The notes: generated by a model from the letters alone, not told the origin. A DNA stretch of 64,000 bases from Methylomonas sp. (GCF_023228165.1 NZ_JALOBS010000005.1:97325-161324), one strand, 5' to 3'. Shown: positions 1 to 8,288, counted from the first letter of the stretch. Translations and numbers: made by a program.

Positions 1-186
1 TTCGGTGCCTTTATGTAAGTCCAACAGCAACTGCCTGACGATAAAACCAGCCACCTGATTGTTTTCCAACAAGAAATCAAGCAACTGCTGACGCGCTTTT
101 TCGACACGGCAAGCCAGAATCACGGGTTCGGACTCGCTAGCAAGACGACCGACCGATTGGGTAACTACTTCGGGGAGTGCTGACAT
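1..186 (-). CDS. Partial hypothetical protein (N-terminal 62 residues)
   Basis: A minus-strand reading frame starts at the ATG at 184-186 and runs off the left edge without a stop. It begins MSALPEVVTQSVGRLASES and continues as a predicted helical, soluble stretch with no cysteine cluster, signal peptide or membrane segment. It is divergent from the MerR/B12 regulator at 278, with 91 bases between the two starts, so the two genes may share control. I do not recognise the family from this fragment. The intact frame and divergent layout make it a likely real gene. Confidence 0.55.
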   Translation of the reverse strand, partial: MSALPEVVTQSVGRLASESEPVILACRVEKARQQLLDFLLENNQVAGFIVRQLLLDLHKGTE

Positions 187-241
187 TGGTTTTTACCGGA
201 TTAAATATTAGGTTGGAATCGAAGATACAATGCTGTAGAAT

Positions 242-268
242 TTTTGTCAAACTTATTTTAGTACAAAA
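242..268. promoter_or_regulatory. Imperfect dyad between divergent genes, possible regulator operator
   Basis: TTTTGT at 242-247 and ACAAAA at 263-268 form an inverted repeat with 15 bases between the arms, ending nine bases before the start of the MerR/B12 regulator. Regulators of the MerR/CarH/LitR type bind long dyads in their own promoters, so an autoregulatory operator is plausible. The assignment rests only on symmetry and position in an AT-rich spacer. Confidence 0.3.
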
Positions 269-277
269 CATAAACAA

Positions 278-1180
278 ATGTATTCAATTAAAGCAATCAC
301 ATCCTTAACCGGCCTGACAGCGGAAACTTTGAGAGCCTGGGAGCGTCGCTATGATTGCATTACCCCAAAACGCAACGAGAATGGCCGCCGGTCCTATTCC
401 CAAATGGATTTGGAAAAACTCAAGTTGTTAGTTAATTTGACTCGAAACGGCCACGGCATCAGTAAAATTGCTAACCTGACCTGCGAGCAATTGCGCCATT
501 ATCAGAACCAATCACCTGAACAAAACGACCAACAGCAAACGATTTTGTTCAATCAGTTGGTGGATGCCTTGCAAAATTACCGTATCGAACGCTGCGAGCA
601 ATTGTTGAAACGCGCGCAACTGGCCTACGAACCTCTGGACTATGCCAGAGACGTTTTATTACCCGCATTGCATTTAATCGGCCAACTCTGGCACGAAGAG
701 AAAATCAATATTGCCCAGGAACACATGTTTTGTAATTGTGTAAAACGCATCGTGCTGACCATGGTGAATAATCTGCATCATCCCTCCAAGCAGAACCCTT
801 CCATGTTATTCGCCACGCCCAGCGGCGAACCCCACGAATTCGGAATATTGCTAGGTTGCCTGGTGGCGGCGGCCCAACAATACACTTGCTACTACGTAGG
901 CCCGGATCTTCCCAGCCTGGATATTATCGATGCCAGCCAGCATCTAAAACCGTCCGTTATAGTACTGGGCGTGGTTAAAAATCCGCCGGAAAAACAAACC
1001 CTGTTACAACTCGACCAATTGGTCGGTTTTGCCGAAACCGGCGCAACCAAACTTTGGCTGGCCGGCGCTGGTGCCGAATACTGGTTCAATTTACATCAAT
1101 CACCGCCAGCGGGATGCGAGTGGATTGCCAACATCGACCAATTCCACGCCAAAGCCCAGCAACATCACTTTTTTAGATAA
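278..1180 (+). CDS. MerR-family regulator with cobalamin-binding domain, CarH/LitR-like B12 photoreceptor
   Basis: This is a 300-residue two-part regulator. Residues 1-75 form a MerR winged helix (TAETLRAWERRY, then GRRSYS), which binds promoter DNA. Residues about 85-165 are a helical B12-binding cap, and about 170-300 are a Rossmann-type cobalamin domain. Two diagnostic motifs are visible. Trp138 is followed after nine residues by Glu148-His149, the W-x9-EH signature of light-sensing CarH proteins. GEPHEFG at 183-189 gives the E-x-H-x-x-G cobalamin-ligand motif, with His186 as the expected lower ligand. In this family adenosylcobalamin drives tetramer formation and DNA binding, and light breaks the complex, commonly derepressing carotenoid genes. 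No carotenoid gene is in the window, so the target is unknown. A short palindrome, GGCTAATTTTAGCC, follows the stop. Confidence 0.85.
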   Translation: MYSIKAITSLTGLTAETLRAWERRYDCITPKRNENGRRSYSQMDLEKLKLLVNLTRNGHGISKIANLTCEQLRHYQNQSPEQNDQQQTILFNQLVDALQNYRIERCEQLLKRAQLAYEPLDYARDVLLPALHLIGQLWHEEKINIAQEHMFCNCVKRIVLTMVNNLHHPSKQNPSMLFATPSGEPHEFGILLGCLVAAAQQYTCYYVGPDLPSLDIIDASQHLKPSVIVLGVVKNPPEKQTLLQLDQLVGFAETGATKLWLAGAGAEYWFNLHQSPPAGCEWIANIDQFHAKAQQHHFFR

Positions 1181-1259
1181 GGCTAATTTTAGCCGTCTTG
1201 ACATTCGCAACCGGCCAATCCAGACTCGGGCACCATAACTACTAAAAAAGAGGTGTGCT

Positions 1260-1793
1260 ATGAGACGTTTTGTCATGTTTTCGTTATTGAGTGTTTTGAG
1301 CTTGCACAACCCTTCAGCCCTAGCGGCAGGCAATTATCAATTTGAACCCGGCGATACGGTATTGACCAATTGCCACCAAATCTACACCAAGGGTACGGTT
1401 AAGGCCCAGGTCGACGATGGCTACACCATACATTTTCCGAAAAAAAGCGGCCCCATTAACTGCCCGCCTTTCCGTTGGCATGCCGAATATGTATTGCCTT
1501 ATCAATCCGTACCGGAATACCGCCTGCAATTTTTTGGCGGTTTAAAGGCGGACAAAGTGTTTCGCGTCGGAGAAACCGTCACGCTGCGCTTCGACGCCGA
1601 TAAGCGCATCATCCAAAACAAGGATACGGTGGATATTGAGGCCGAAATTACCGACATTAGCGACAACGGCGCCGTTGCATTGAAACTGCTCAGCACCGAT
1701 CCGGAATCAGCCGCCATGTTTTGGAAATGGGTAGGCAGTAATTACGTGGACTTACGCCATGAGGCCCTGGCGGCGGAACGGAATAAACGCTAG
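1260..1793 (+). CDS. Secreted hypothetical protein
   Basis: The 177-residue product begins with a clear signal peptide (RRF, then a hydrophobic run ending ALAA near residue 23), so export to the periplasm is expected. The mature part is beta-rich. It has an opening FEPGDTVLT segment, two nearby cysteines (TNCHQIY and INCPPFRW), and a second beta unit with FRVGETVTLRF. The first unit is Tudor- or SH3-like in feel, but I do not recognise a named family. The start ATG is preceded by an AAGAGG ribosome site nine bases upstream. It stands alone, 79 bases after the MerR/B12 gene. The 247 bases that follow, up to 2040, show no convincing gene. Confidence 0.7.
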   Translation: MRRFVMFSLLSVLSLHNPSALAAGNYQFEPGDTVLTNCHQIYTKGTVKAQVDDGYTIHFPKKSGPINCPPFRWHAEYVLPYQSVPEYRLQFFGGLKADKVFRVGETVTLRFDADKRIIQNKDTVDIEAEITDISDNGAVALKLLSTDPESAAMFWKWVGSNYVDLRHEALAAERNKR

Positions 1794-2040
1794 GAAGTGG
1801 GAGGCCTGGCTGTGCAGTCGGGCCTTAAAGAATGGCGTATTGATGCGGGTGACCGAAATACCGGCTAATTTTATGACGGCCAAAATTCAAAATCACAAAA
1901 TTGAGACATACATACGCCAGGGCCTGCTGGGTTTGATTTCGAACCCCTTTGACCCGATGGGCTTGTCACACACATCAACAGCATCCGGCAAGCACATCCC
2001 CATTAACCGCCTTTGCGACGCGACACTTCGTCTGGTTCGG

Positions 2041-2823
2041 CTATTTATTGGTACACGGCGACAGCTGGATAGCCGACGACTCGTACTGCGTTAAGCTAGC
2101 TTTGTCCAACATAAGCTTGGCAAACCATTGCGATTGAGTCTTGTCGCGCTGCCTGATTTCAGAGGTTATGCCACGGGCGGCCAGTTGGGTTTTAAATAAA
2201 ACCGCCCTCGCTTTATCGTTAAAAACACCTAAGGAAAACGCGCCTTTTTTATCCCCCTCTTGAATCATCCAAATATCGAGCAGGCCTTTGTCTTTTAAGA
2301 AAAACTTGTCGCTGCGGGATTGTTCGGACGTTTTAGCGGCCGGGTAATAGACTTGAAAATCGCTGCCGGTAATTTTGTCTCTTGCCAGGATTTGTTTACT
2401 GCTCAAGGCTTTTTGCGCCAACCATTGTTGGGCGTTCGCTTCGTCCTGAAAAGGACCGGCTTCAAAACACTTGCGGACGATAAGCGGTTGAATCGGTTGC
2501 AGCGGTTTTTCGGGTTGAATTTCTTTAACCACGGGGCGAGGCTTAAGCGGTTGTTCAGTTTTTTTAGCCGGCAAATACCCTACCGGGCCCCGCAGACCGG
2601 CCAACATATACTCGACGTCAGCCAGCTGCCAGCGTCTGATATCCTCTTCTACCAGTGTAGAAATTCGGGAACCGCGCAGTGCCCGCCTATATTCTTCGAC
2701 GGTTAACAGGTTAACGCCAGACTGCGTTTCCCGCGCAACCACCGGACTCAGTTTTCCCGAATGAAATTGCCACAGAAAAAAACCCAGATTCAATACACAG
2801 AGCAGAAAAAACAGCGGCTTCAC
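2041..2823 (-). CDS. SPOR-domain-like membrane-anchored protein
   Basis: This is the last gene of a birA-coaX-SPOR operon. I place the start at the GTG at 2821-2823, because GTGA there overlaps the coaX stop and the product then begins directly with a membrane segment (KPLFFLLCVLNLGFFLWQF). An upstream ATG at 2842-2844 is the alternative. The approximately 260-residue protein has one N-terminal transmembrane helix and a periplasmic region with a Pro/Lys-rich linker. Its C-terminal part resembles a SPOR peptidoglycan-binding repeat (SLGVFNDKARAVLFKTQL). A SPOR-type gene downstream of coaX is common in gammaproteobacteria. The role is probably cell-wall associated, but the specific function is unknown. 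Confidence 0.7.
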   Translation of the reverse strand: MKPLFFLLCVLNLGFFLWQFHSGKLSPVVARETQSGVNLLTVEEYRRALRGSRISTLVEEDIRRWQLADVEYMLAGLRGPVGYLPAKKTEQPLKPRPVVKEIQPEKPLQPIQPLIVRKCFEAGPFQDEANAQQWLAQKALSSKQILARDKITGSDFQVYYPAAKTSEQSRSDKFFLKDKGLLDIWMIQEGDKKGAFSLGVFNDKARAVLFKTQLAARGITSEIRQRDKTQSQWFAKLMLDKASLTQYESSAIQLSPCTNK

Positions 2824-3560
2824 AAGTTCGGTTCTCCCCGGCAAAAAATCGACAAGCCTTTTAACACCAAGTCCTGATCGAGCAAATACGGCATGGTTAA
2901 TGAAGGGGCTACGTCGGCAGCGTCGCCACCGGTCAACAGCAAGCGATAGCCGACATCCAGTTTATCCAGCGCACTCACTATCAGCCCGGTTACGGCTAAG
3001 AAGACCCCATTGGCAATAGCGGCATCCGTCGCCGTACCCAACTCGTTACGATAATGACGATTGGTAAAAGTCAAATCGGCGGTATTGGACACCAGGGCTT
3101 GCTTCATCAGGGTTAACCCTGGACAGATCAAGCCGCCCAAATGTCTGCCGTCGGCCTGTAACGCGTCAACCGTCACGGCGGTTCCGCAATCTACCACACA
3201 CACATTCCCGGGAAAAAAATTATGGGCCGCTATCATCGCCAACCAGCGATCGATGCCGAGTTTTTCCGGTTGCTCATAAGCATTATGCACTCCAAAAGCC
3301 GAACGGGACGATTGCGGGGTCACCAACCGGCTTTGCGGCCATAATTTTCGACTCAGCTGGATAAGACAATCGCACATCTGTTTATTGGAAACCGAGCCGA
3401 TGGCCACGTTCCGCGGCACGCTAATTCCCAGCCAAGCCTGCTGAAGATGGGTTAAAAAATCAGGCTGGCGATAATCGCACGCGTGGCTAAGATACATGCG
3501 GCCTTGATTTTCAAGCCCCCATTTAAGACGGGTATTACCGATGTCCAACAATAAATTCAT
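2820..3560 (-). CDS. coaX: Type III pantothenate kinase
   Basis: CoaX phosphorylates pantothenate with ATP, the first committed step of coenzyme A synthesis, in the cytosol. The 246-residue length is typical. Family motifs are in order: an N-terminal phosphate-binding DIGNTRLKW, then LGIDRWLAMIAAH, the VVDCGTAVTVD strand with its catalytic aspartate region, GLICPGL, and a C-terminal LLTGGDA. The start ATG lies inside an ATGA overlap with the birA stop, which indicates translational coupling. Pairing of birA with coaX is frequent in proteobacteria. Nothing looks damaged. Confidence 0.96.
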   Translation of the reverse strand: MNLLLDIGNTRLKWGLENQGRMYLSHACDYRQPDFLTHLQQAWLGISVPRNVAIGSVSNKQMCDCLIQLSRKLWPQSRLVTPQSSRSAFGVHNAYEQPEKLGIDRWLAMIAAHNFFPGNVCVVDCGTAVTVDALQADGRHLGGLICPGLTLMKQALVSNTADLTFTNRHYRNELGTATDAAIANGVFLAVTGLIVSALDKLDVGYRLLLTGGDAADVAPSLTMPYLLDQDLVLKGLSIFCRGEPNL

Positions 3561-4549
3561 ATCGATCTGAAACCGACTTCGCCCGAGGCAAAGGCTCGCA
3601 ACCGGCCTTGTTCATCTTCCAGCAACAACAAGCCCTGATCGTCAATGCCGCGCACAATTCCGGTACATGTCTGCTCGCCAATATAGATATTGACCGCTCT
3701 GCCCTGCATGCAATCAAAATTTCGCCAGTCGTCGATAAAACCCTGTAGAGTCCGTTCTTCAAAATCGGCAATTACCGGCAGCATTTCACTCAACAGCAAG
3801 GCCACCAGTCGGTTACGCTGCTGTGTAATGCCATCACCCAAAATGTACCGCAAGTCTACCCAGGCTTGTTCGATAGCTTCGGCTTGCTGTTCCGGCAAGT
3901 ATAAGTTCAAACCCAAACCTATCACGGCATGGCAAGGCCCGCTGCTTTCCCCCGACACTTCGATCAGAATGCCGGCCAGCTTACGTTCGCGCCAATAAAT
4001 GTCGTTAGGCCATTTCAAACCCACCTCTTGCACGCCGGCCCGAGATAGCGCCCGCACCACGGCAACACCCAGCGCCAAGCTCAAACCGGCAATGGCGCCA
4101 GGCCCGTTGTGATAGCGCCAGAGTATGGATAAATAAATATTGTGCCCAAACGGCGAAACCCAGGCCCGGCCTCGGCGGCCTTTACCGGCGGTTTGGTATT
4201 CCGCCAGACACACTCTGCCGGTCGATTGGCTGCGCTGGGCAAGTTCTAGCAAATAGCCGTTGGTAGAGGCAATGGCGGGATAAATCTCCAGTTCAGAAAT
4301 CAGGGCTTTTGCACGTGACTCAAGCTGATCATGAATATGCTGCCTATCCAGTAACTGCATAGGCCGCTGCAATTTATAGCCTTTACCGCTCACCCCCACC
4401 AGCTCTATCCCCAAGTCATCCAGGGCATGCAAATGTTTCCAGACGGCCGAGCGGCTGACATCCAACACCCTAGCCAGTTCGGTGCCCGAGTGAAACCGGC
4501 CGTCGGCCAGCAAACTCAGCAACTGGACCAGTTGATCGGAAATCGACAT
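3557..4549 (-). CDS. birA: Bifunctional biotin--protein ligase / biotin operon repressor
   Basis: BirA makes biotinyl-AMP and transfers biotin to the carrier subunit of acetyl-CoA carboxylase. With its N-terminal domain it can also repress biotin genes. Residues 1-65 form a winged helix (FHSGTELARVLDVSRSAVWKHL). The catalytic domain follows, with STNGYLLE, the biotinyl-AMP loop AGKGRRGRAW, and LKWPNDIYW around the catalytic lysine. The C-terminal SH3-like domain ends the 330-residue chain. The length matches the full, DNA-binding form of the enzyme. It is the first gene of the minus-strand operon with coaX and the SPOR protein. Confidence 0.95.
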   Translation of the reverse strand: MSISDQLVQLLSLLADGRFHSGTELARVLDVSRSAVWKHLHALDDLGIELVGVSGKGYKLQRPMQLLDRQHIHDQLESRAKALISELEIYPAIASTNGYLLELAQRSQSTGRVCLAEYQTAGKGRRGRAWVSPFGHNIYLSILWRYHNGPGAIAGLSLALGVAVVRALSRAGVQEVGLKWPNDIYWRERKLAGILIEVSGESSGPCHAVIGLGLNLYLPEQQAEAIEQAWVDLRYILGDGITQQRNRLVALLLSEMLPVIADFEERTLQGFIDDWRNFDCMQGRAVNIYIGEQTCTGIVRGIDDQGLLLLEDEQGRLRAFASGEVGFRSI

Positions 4550-4587
4550 AATGAAATTAACACCCGCCCGAATAGTGATGGAGAATG

Positions 4588-5169
4588 CTAGGCGTTTTTG
4601 TCACGTAACTGCTGCATTTGTTTTTTAATCACATGCTTGATCAGCAACTCTCTATCTTCTTCTTTCATATTCACGTATTCGACACAAATCGCATAGGGAT
4701 GTTCGGCATTGTCTTGGGAAATATCCTTGCACTGGGCAACCCGGCCGTAAGCGACGATCACGGCTAAACAGGAGGTCAGCACCATGCGCAGCTCCAGTAA
4801 AGTATCGACGGGAATCGCAATGCAGTTGGTAAACGCCACCCCGGCGGCACTCAAACTGACTTCGCGTTTATCCTGCTCCGAAAAATCCTCCTGCCGAGGC
4901 GTCAAGGATTGCACGACTAAATTGATCTTATTATCCAGAATTTTCAAATACTCGAACATTTCCGGATCGCGCCTGTCCAATCTAGGAGCCAAGGCCGCCG
5001 CCTCCTGATTCAACACTTCCAGCGCGGCACTAAGGCTGCAAGTGCTTAAAACATCGAAGGACACATGACTAAGTTGTTTAACTTGCATCTCGTTGACAAC
5101 TTTATACAGCAGACTAATGGTATCGCTAACCCGGAAATAGCGTCTTTTCTCTTCAAATTCCTCTGCCAT
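4588..5169 (-). CDS. PilZ-domain-like protein
   Basis: This 193-residue cytosolic protein opens with EEKRRYFRV, resembling the arginine-rich c-di-GMP contact of PilZ proteins. Near residue 105 it has EVSLSAAGVAF, a degenerate version of the second PilZ motif (the usual Asp/Asn is Ser). It ends with a charged helical tail (LLIKHVIKKQMQQL). The layout fits an uncharacterised gammaproteobacterial PilZ family with a helical insert between the two motifs. A c-di-GMP receptor role is inferred from motif resemblance only. A c-di-GMP enzyme gene lies far away in the window, at 51.5-54.1 kb. Confidence 0.65.
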   Translation of the reverse strand: MAEEFEEKRRYFRVSDTISLLYKVVNEMQVKQLSHVSFDVLSTCSLSAALEVLNQEAAALAPRLDRRDPEMFEYLKILDNKINLVVQSLTPRQEDFSEQDKREVSLSAAGVAFTNCIAIPVDTLLELRMVLTSCLAVIVAYGRVAQCKDISQDNAEHPYAICVEYVNMKEEDRELLIKHVIKKQMQQLRDKNA

Positions 5170-5244
5170 ATTTACAGTCCTAACAGGTAGTTGTCCGCGC
5201 CAATTTTAGCCGATGGCAGTCTAAAACTGACAAAATTTACCGCA

Positions 5245-5601
5245 TTAATCCGGAACCACCACATCGTGGCTGCGCATCAGCGCATTGACATCGGCTCGAG
5301 GAATACTTCGCACCGGCAAAATCAGATCATCCGTCAGCAAGCCTCTGTCTGCTAACGACTCCGCTTCCACAAACACATCACTTATTTCGTAAAGCTCTAA
5401 AGCTGTAAAAATAGCGGCGGTATTTTTTAAAGCCATTCCGTGCGGATTTTGCCCGGTTTTCAATTGAAACACGCCATCATCCAAAAACAACACCGATACA
5501 GCTTGATCGAACGCGGCCGTGGTCAGCATTTGGTCCAATGCTTCCTGCACATGACTGGTTAGATGCGGCAGATGACGCATGACAAACAAATATTTTTTCA
5601 T
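5245..5601 (-). CDS. tusC: Sulfur relay protein TusC/DsrF
   Basis: TusC is the non-catalytic middle subunit of the TusBCD complex, which passes persulfide sulfur from TusA to TusE for 2-thiouridine modification of tRNA. In sulfur oxidisers the DsrEFH homologues serve sulfur oxidation. The 118-residue product has the DsrE-like fold pattern and the family hallmark VLFLDDGVFQL. It sits six bases downstream of tusD in the same operon. The gene for the third subunit, TusB/DsrH, is not found after it. The next gene is the unrelated PilZ protein. Confidence 0.88.
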   Translation of the reverse strand: MKKYLFVMRHLPHLTSHVQEALDQMLTTAAFDQAVSVLFLDDGVFQLKTGQNPHGMALKNTAAIFTALELYEISDVFVEAESLADRGLLTDDLILPVRSIPRADVNALMRSHDVVVPD

Positions 5602-5607
5602 GCCGGC

Positions 5608-5997
5608 TTACCCGAACACCAGACATCGATCGGCCTTCAGGGTCGCCTCTAGCCACTGACCCAAGCCGGCAATTCGAAATCCATCGGCCAGTTGATTGTC
5701 CGCCGCCCCTTGGCGGCGCGCTTCATCGTCGCACAACAAACCGCGCCGCTGGGCAGCAGAAATACAGACGACCAAATCGATATGCCGTTCGACGGCAAGC
5801 CTCGACCAGCTCGCGGTTAAATTTATTTCATCATCGGGCGGCAAAACGTAGCGAAACGCATGCTGAATGCCCTCCCGATAAAAAAATACCTGCAAAATTT
5901 GGTGCCCGTCTTGCAGAGCGGCCTGAATAAACCGGTGCGCGATTAAACCGGCATTGGATGCATAAAGACCGGCATTGACTTGAATAGCATATTTCAT
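5608..5997 (-). CDS. tusD: Sulfur relay protein TusD/DsrE
   Basis: TusD carries the acceptor cysteine of the TusBCD sulfur-relay complex. The 129-residue length matches the family. The opening KYAIQVNAGLY strand, the VFFYREGIQHA motif, and DLVVCISAAQRRGLL are all visible. The last contains the expected persulfide cysteine, followed by the usual AA-x-RRG. It is divergent from bepA, with about 130 bases between the starts, and is followed directly by tusC. Confidence 0.9.
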   Translation of the reverse strand: MKYAIQVNAGLYASNAGLIAHRFIQAALQDGHQILQVFFYREGIQHAFRYVLPPDDEINLTASWSRLAVERHIDLVVCISAAQRRGLLCDDEARRQGAADNQLADGFRIAGLGQWLEATLKADRCLVFG

Positions 5998-6128
5998 GAC
6001 TTTATGAGGTATTTAAACTAAATCACTTATAATCGATCGTATTGATATCAGCATAACATGCCGGCTTAAATTTCCCGGTTACTCCTTTAGCACACAATCA
6101 TATCGACTCCGGCATTATCCTACTTATC

Positions 6129-7583
6129 ATGAAATTATCCGCGCTAACAGCAGCCATGGTTTTGAGTTTGCTCCCCACGGTACCTAACGCAATTGAAATT
6201 GAAAAAATCCAGTTGCCGGACATGGGCGATTCGTCCGGCGCGCTGATTTCGCCTATCGAGGAACAAGAGTTCGGCGCTTATTTTTTCCGCAACCTGCATT
6301 CGCAAGCGGAAATCAGCCAGGATCTGGAGGTACAACAATATATCCAAAGCATAGGCCTGCAACTGGCCTCGCATAGCGACAATCCCTCCACGCCATTTCA
6401 TTTCTTCGTGGTAATGGACCCCAACATTAATGCTTTCGCCGGTCCTGGCGGCTATATCGGCGTTAACTCGGGCTTGATATTACTCACCGAAGCCGAAAGC
6501 GAACTGGCCTCGGTCATGGCTCACGAGATCGGCCACGTCACGCAACGCCATCTGTACCGACAAATCGAAACCGCCAGTAAAATGTCTATCCCCACCGTAG
6601 CGGCCACCTTGGCGGCGATATTGATCGGCACCCAATCGCCAAGCATGGGTCAGGCCGCCTTAATGGCCGTACAAGCCGGCAGCGTGCAATTTCAGATTAA
6701 TTTTACCCGTGATAACGAGAAAGAAGCCGACCGGGTCGGCATGCAAACCTTGGCCGAATCCAGTTTCGACCCGCGCAGCATGCCGACATTCTTCGAGCGT
6801 TTGCAACAATCCACCCGTTACTACGGCAAAGGCGTTCCGGAGTTTTTAAGGACTCACCCGGTTTCCGAAAGCCGGATTGCCGACACCCGCGGCCGGGCGG
6901 AAACCTATCCATACCGGCAAGTTCCTGATTCGATGGGCTATTTGCTTACCAAAGCCAAATTATATGCACTCACCATGCATGACAAAAATGCTGCTCTCAA
7001 ACATTTTTCCACCCTGGAACAACAAGGCACCAGCGAACAACGCGCCGTGGCACGCTACGGCATCGGCTTAGTTGACTTACAAAACTTACGCTATCAAGCC
7101 GCCAGCGAAATATTTCAGCAACTAGCGGCCCAATACCCCAATCAACCCCAATATATCGCCGCCCTGGCCCGCACCGCCGTGGAGAACCACGAATACGAAA
7201 AGGCCAATCAGCTTTACGCTAAGGCCATGCAAAATTTTCCCAGCAATGACGCCATTAAAATCGAGTATACCCGCGCCCTGTTGAAAAACGCCAAACCCGA
7301 ACAGGCCAAACTGGTATTGCTGAGCCTGTCGGACAACCAAAAAGAACGGCCGTTTTACTACCAGACCCTGGCCGAAATCTATGCCGACCTAAACCAACCG
7401 GCGGAATCGCACCGCTATATGGCCGAACATTATTTTGCCGGCGGCCAAACAGAAGATGCCATTCTGCAAATACGCTTGGCGAAGCAGGAAAAAAACATCA
7501 ATTACCAAATGCAGGCCATCCTGGATGAGCGTTTAAATTTTTTCCTCAGCGAATGGGAAGAGATGAAAAAGAAACGCGATTAA
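6129..7583 (+). CDS. bepA: Periplasmic M48 metalloprotease/chaperone with TPRs, BepA-like
   Basis: BepA-type proteins assist or degrade outer-membrane proteins such as LptD at the BAM complex. The product is 484 residues, close to the family size. Residues 1-21 are a signal peptide. The zinc site is HEIGH at 132-136, with a third ligand in NEKEADRVG (Glu199). Tetratricopeptide repeats fill the C-terminal half from about residue 270 to the end. It is monocistronic. A TATAAT-like element at 6028-6033 may be its promoter -10, with no convincing -35. The region between bepA and rpoZ contains a probable small RNA. Confidence 0.9.
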   Translation: MKLSALTAAMVLSLLPTVPNAIEIEKIQLPDMGDSSGALISPIEEQEFGAYFFRNLHSQAEISQDLEVQQYIQSIGLQLASHSDNPSTPFHFFVVMDPNINAFAGPGGYIGVNSGLILLTEAESELASVMAHEIGHVTQRHLYRQIETASKMSIPTVAATLAAILIGTQSPSMGQAALMAVQAGSVQFQINFTRDNEKEADRVGMQTLAESSFDPRSMPTFFERLQQSTRYYGKGVPEFLRTHPVSESRIADTRGRAETYPYRQVPDSMGYLLTKAKLYALTMHDKNAALKHFSTLEQQGTSEQRAVARYGIGLVDLQNLRYQAASEIFQQLAAQYPNQPQYIAALARTAVENHEYEKANQLYAKAMQNFPSNDAIKIEYTRALLKNAKPEQAKLVLLSLSDNQKERPFYYQTLAEIYADLNQPAESHRYMAEHYFAGGQTEDAILQIRLAKQEKNINYQMQAILDERLNFFLSEWEEMKKKRD

Positions 7584-7724
7584 ATATTAGAGAATAACGA
7601 TATTTACAAGCTTTTGTTTCAAAAAGTTAATTTCGCCCCGAAACTAATTACCGGAAAAAACATACCTTTTTGATGGACATCGCATTTTTTTTCACATAGA
7701 CTCTACCCACCTTATAGGAGTGCA

Positions 7725-7893
7725 CAAGGTCTAAAAAATATAGACCATGACTTTGAGGGGAGGGAAGCGGCCTGTAGCTAAGGCGCATAACAATAACAAT
7801 AACAGTAACTGCTTGACTACACTGCCATTGCTGGCAGACGTCCAACATAATAATAGCAATAATAAGGACGAGCCCGCTTTACGCGGGCTTTTT
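7725..7893 (+). ncRNA. Candidate Hfq-binding small RNA with CA/AAYAAYAA motifs (CrcZ-like)
   Basis: The 460-base gap between bepA and rpoZ has no plausible gene but has RNA-like organisation. A possible -10 (TTATAG, 7712-7717) is followed by a short hairpin (GGTCTA 7728-7733 with TAGACC 7741-7746). Then comes an A-rich part with repeated AAYAAYAA motifs (AACAATAACAATAAC near 7788-7803 and AATAATAA near 7857-7864), and finally a strong intrinsic terminator. In Pseudomonas, CrcZ-class RNAs carry such CA motifs to titrate Hfq/Crc and so relieve carbon catabolite repression. I see no clear sigma-54 site like the one that drives CrcZ. The boundaries are inferred. Confidence 0.4.
7871..7893 (+). 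terminator. Rho-independent terminator
   Basis: AGCCCGC (7871-7877) pairs with GCGGGCT (7883-7889) as a perfect seven-base, GC-rich stem with a five-base loop, followed by a run of T. It ends the candidate small RNA and separates it from the rpoZ promoter region. Confidence 0.85.
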
Positions 7894-7964
7894 ATTGCCC
7901 GCCGCCGATAAACTGATTGCCCCTGCACAAGCTTGACGAGTGGCTTCCATGGTCCTTTTTCAAT

Positions 7965-7970
7965 TATAAT
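7965..7970 (+). promoter_or_regulatory. Probable -10 box of the rpoZ-spoT operon
   Basis: A consensus TATAAT lies 74 bases before rpoZ and downstream of the terminator at 7893, where a promoter is expected. No good -35 is at the ideal distance. TTGACG at 7933-7938 is 26 bases away, too far to pair. Confidence 0.45.
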
Positions 7971-8043
7971 AGCCACTTACGACTATTAGCTGTTTAATCT
8001 AGTCTGTTTGATTTATCCATCCATTCCCAAAAAAGGTTCAAAA

Positions 8044-8286
8044 ATGGCACGTGTTACCGTTGAAGATTGTTTAGAAAATGTAGAAAACCGTTTCAAACTG
8101 GTTTTATTGGCCGGCAAGCGGGCCAGACAACTGGAAAAAGGTGCAGACGAATTTTTGCCGCGCGGGAAAGATAAAGACACCGTATTGGCGTTACGCGAGA
8201 TTGCGGCCGGCTTCGTCTCCGAAGAAAATATAGACCGTTTGCATCGTGGCGGCAATGTGTCCGACACCCACCTGGAAATTGGCTGA
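8044..8286 (+). CDS. rpoZ: RNA polymerase omega subunit
   Basis: Omega is the small subunit that folds with beta-prime and contributes to one of the ppGpp sites on RNA polymerase. The 80-residue product starts MARVTVEDCL and contains NRFKLVLLAGKRARQL, the conserved core of the family. An in-frame upstream start at 8008 would add 12 unconserved residues, so I choose the ATG at 8044, which gives the canonical N-terminus. It is followed two bases later by spoT, an arrangement conserved in gammaproteobacteria. The usual upstream gmk is not present here. Confidence 0.96.
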   Translation: MARVTVEDCLENVENRFKLVLLAGKRARQLEKGADEFLPRGKDKDTVLALREIAAGFVSEENIDRLHRGGNVSDTHLEIG

Positions 8287-8288
8287 TA

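Noticed and set aside
1759..2094. Plus-strand frame downstream of the secreted hypothetical protein
   Set aside because: It begins inside the preceding gene, overlaps the SPOR protein end, and has no hydrophobic pattern, motif or ribosome site.
7648..7724. Sigma-54 promoter for the candidate small RNA
   Set aside because: No GG...GC pair at the right spacing; TGGACATCGC near 7674 has the wrong distance.
7731..7976. Minus-strand frame with long leucine runs between bepA and rpoZ
   Set aside because: The leucine runs come from the AAYAAYAA repeats read in reverse; there is no ribosome site or family resemblance. The terminator supports an RNA on the other strand.
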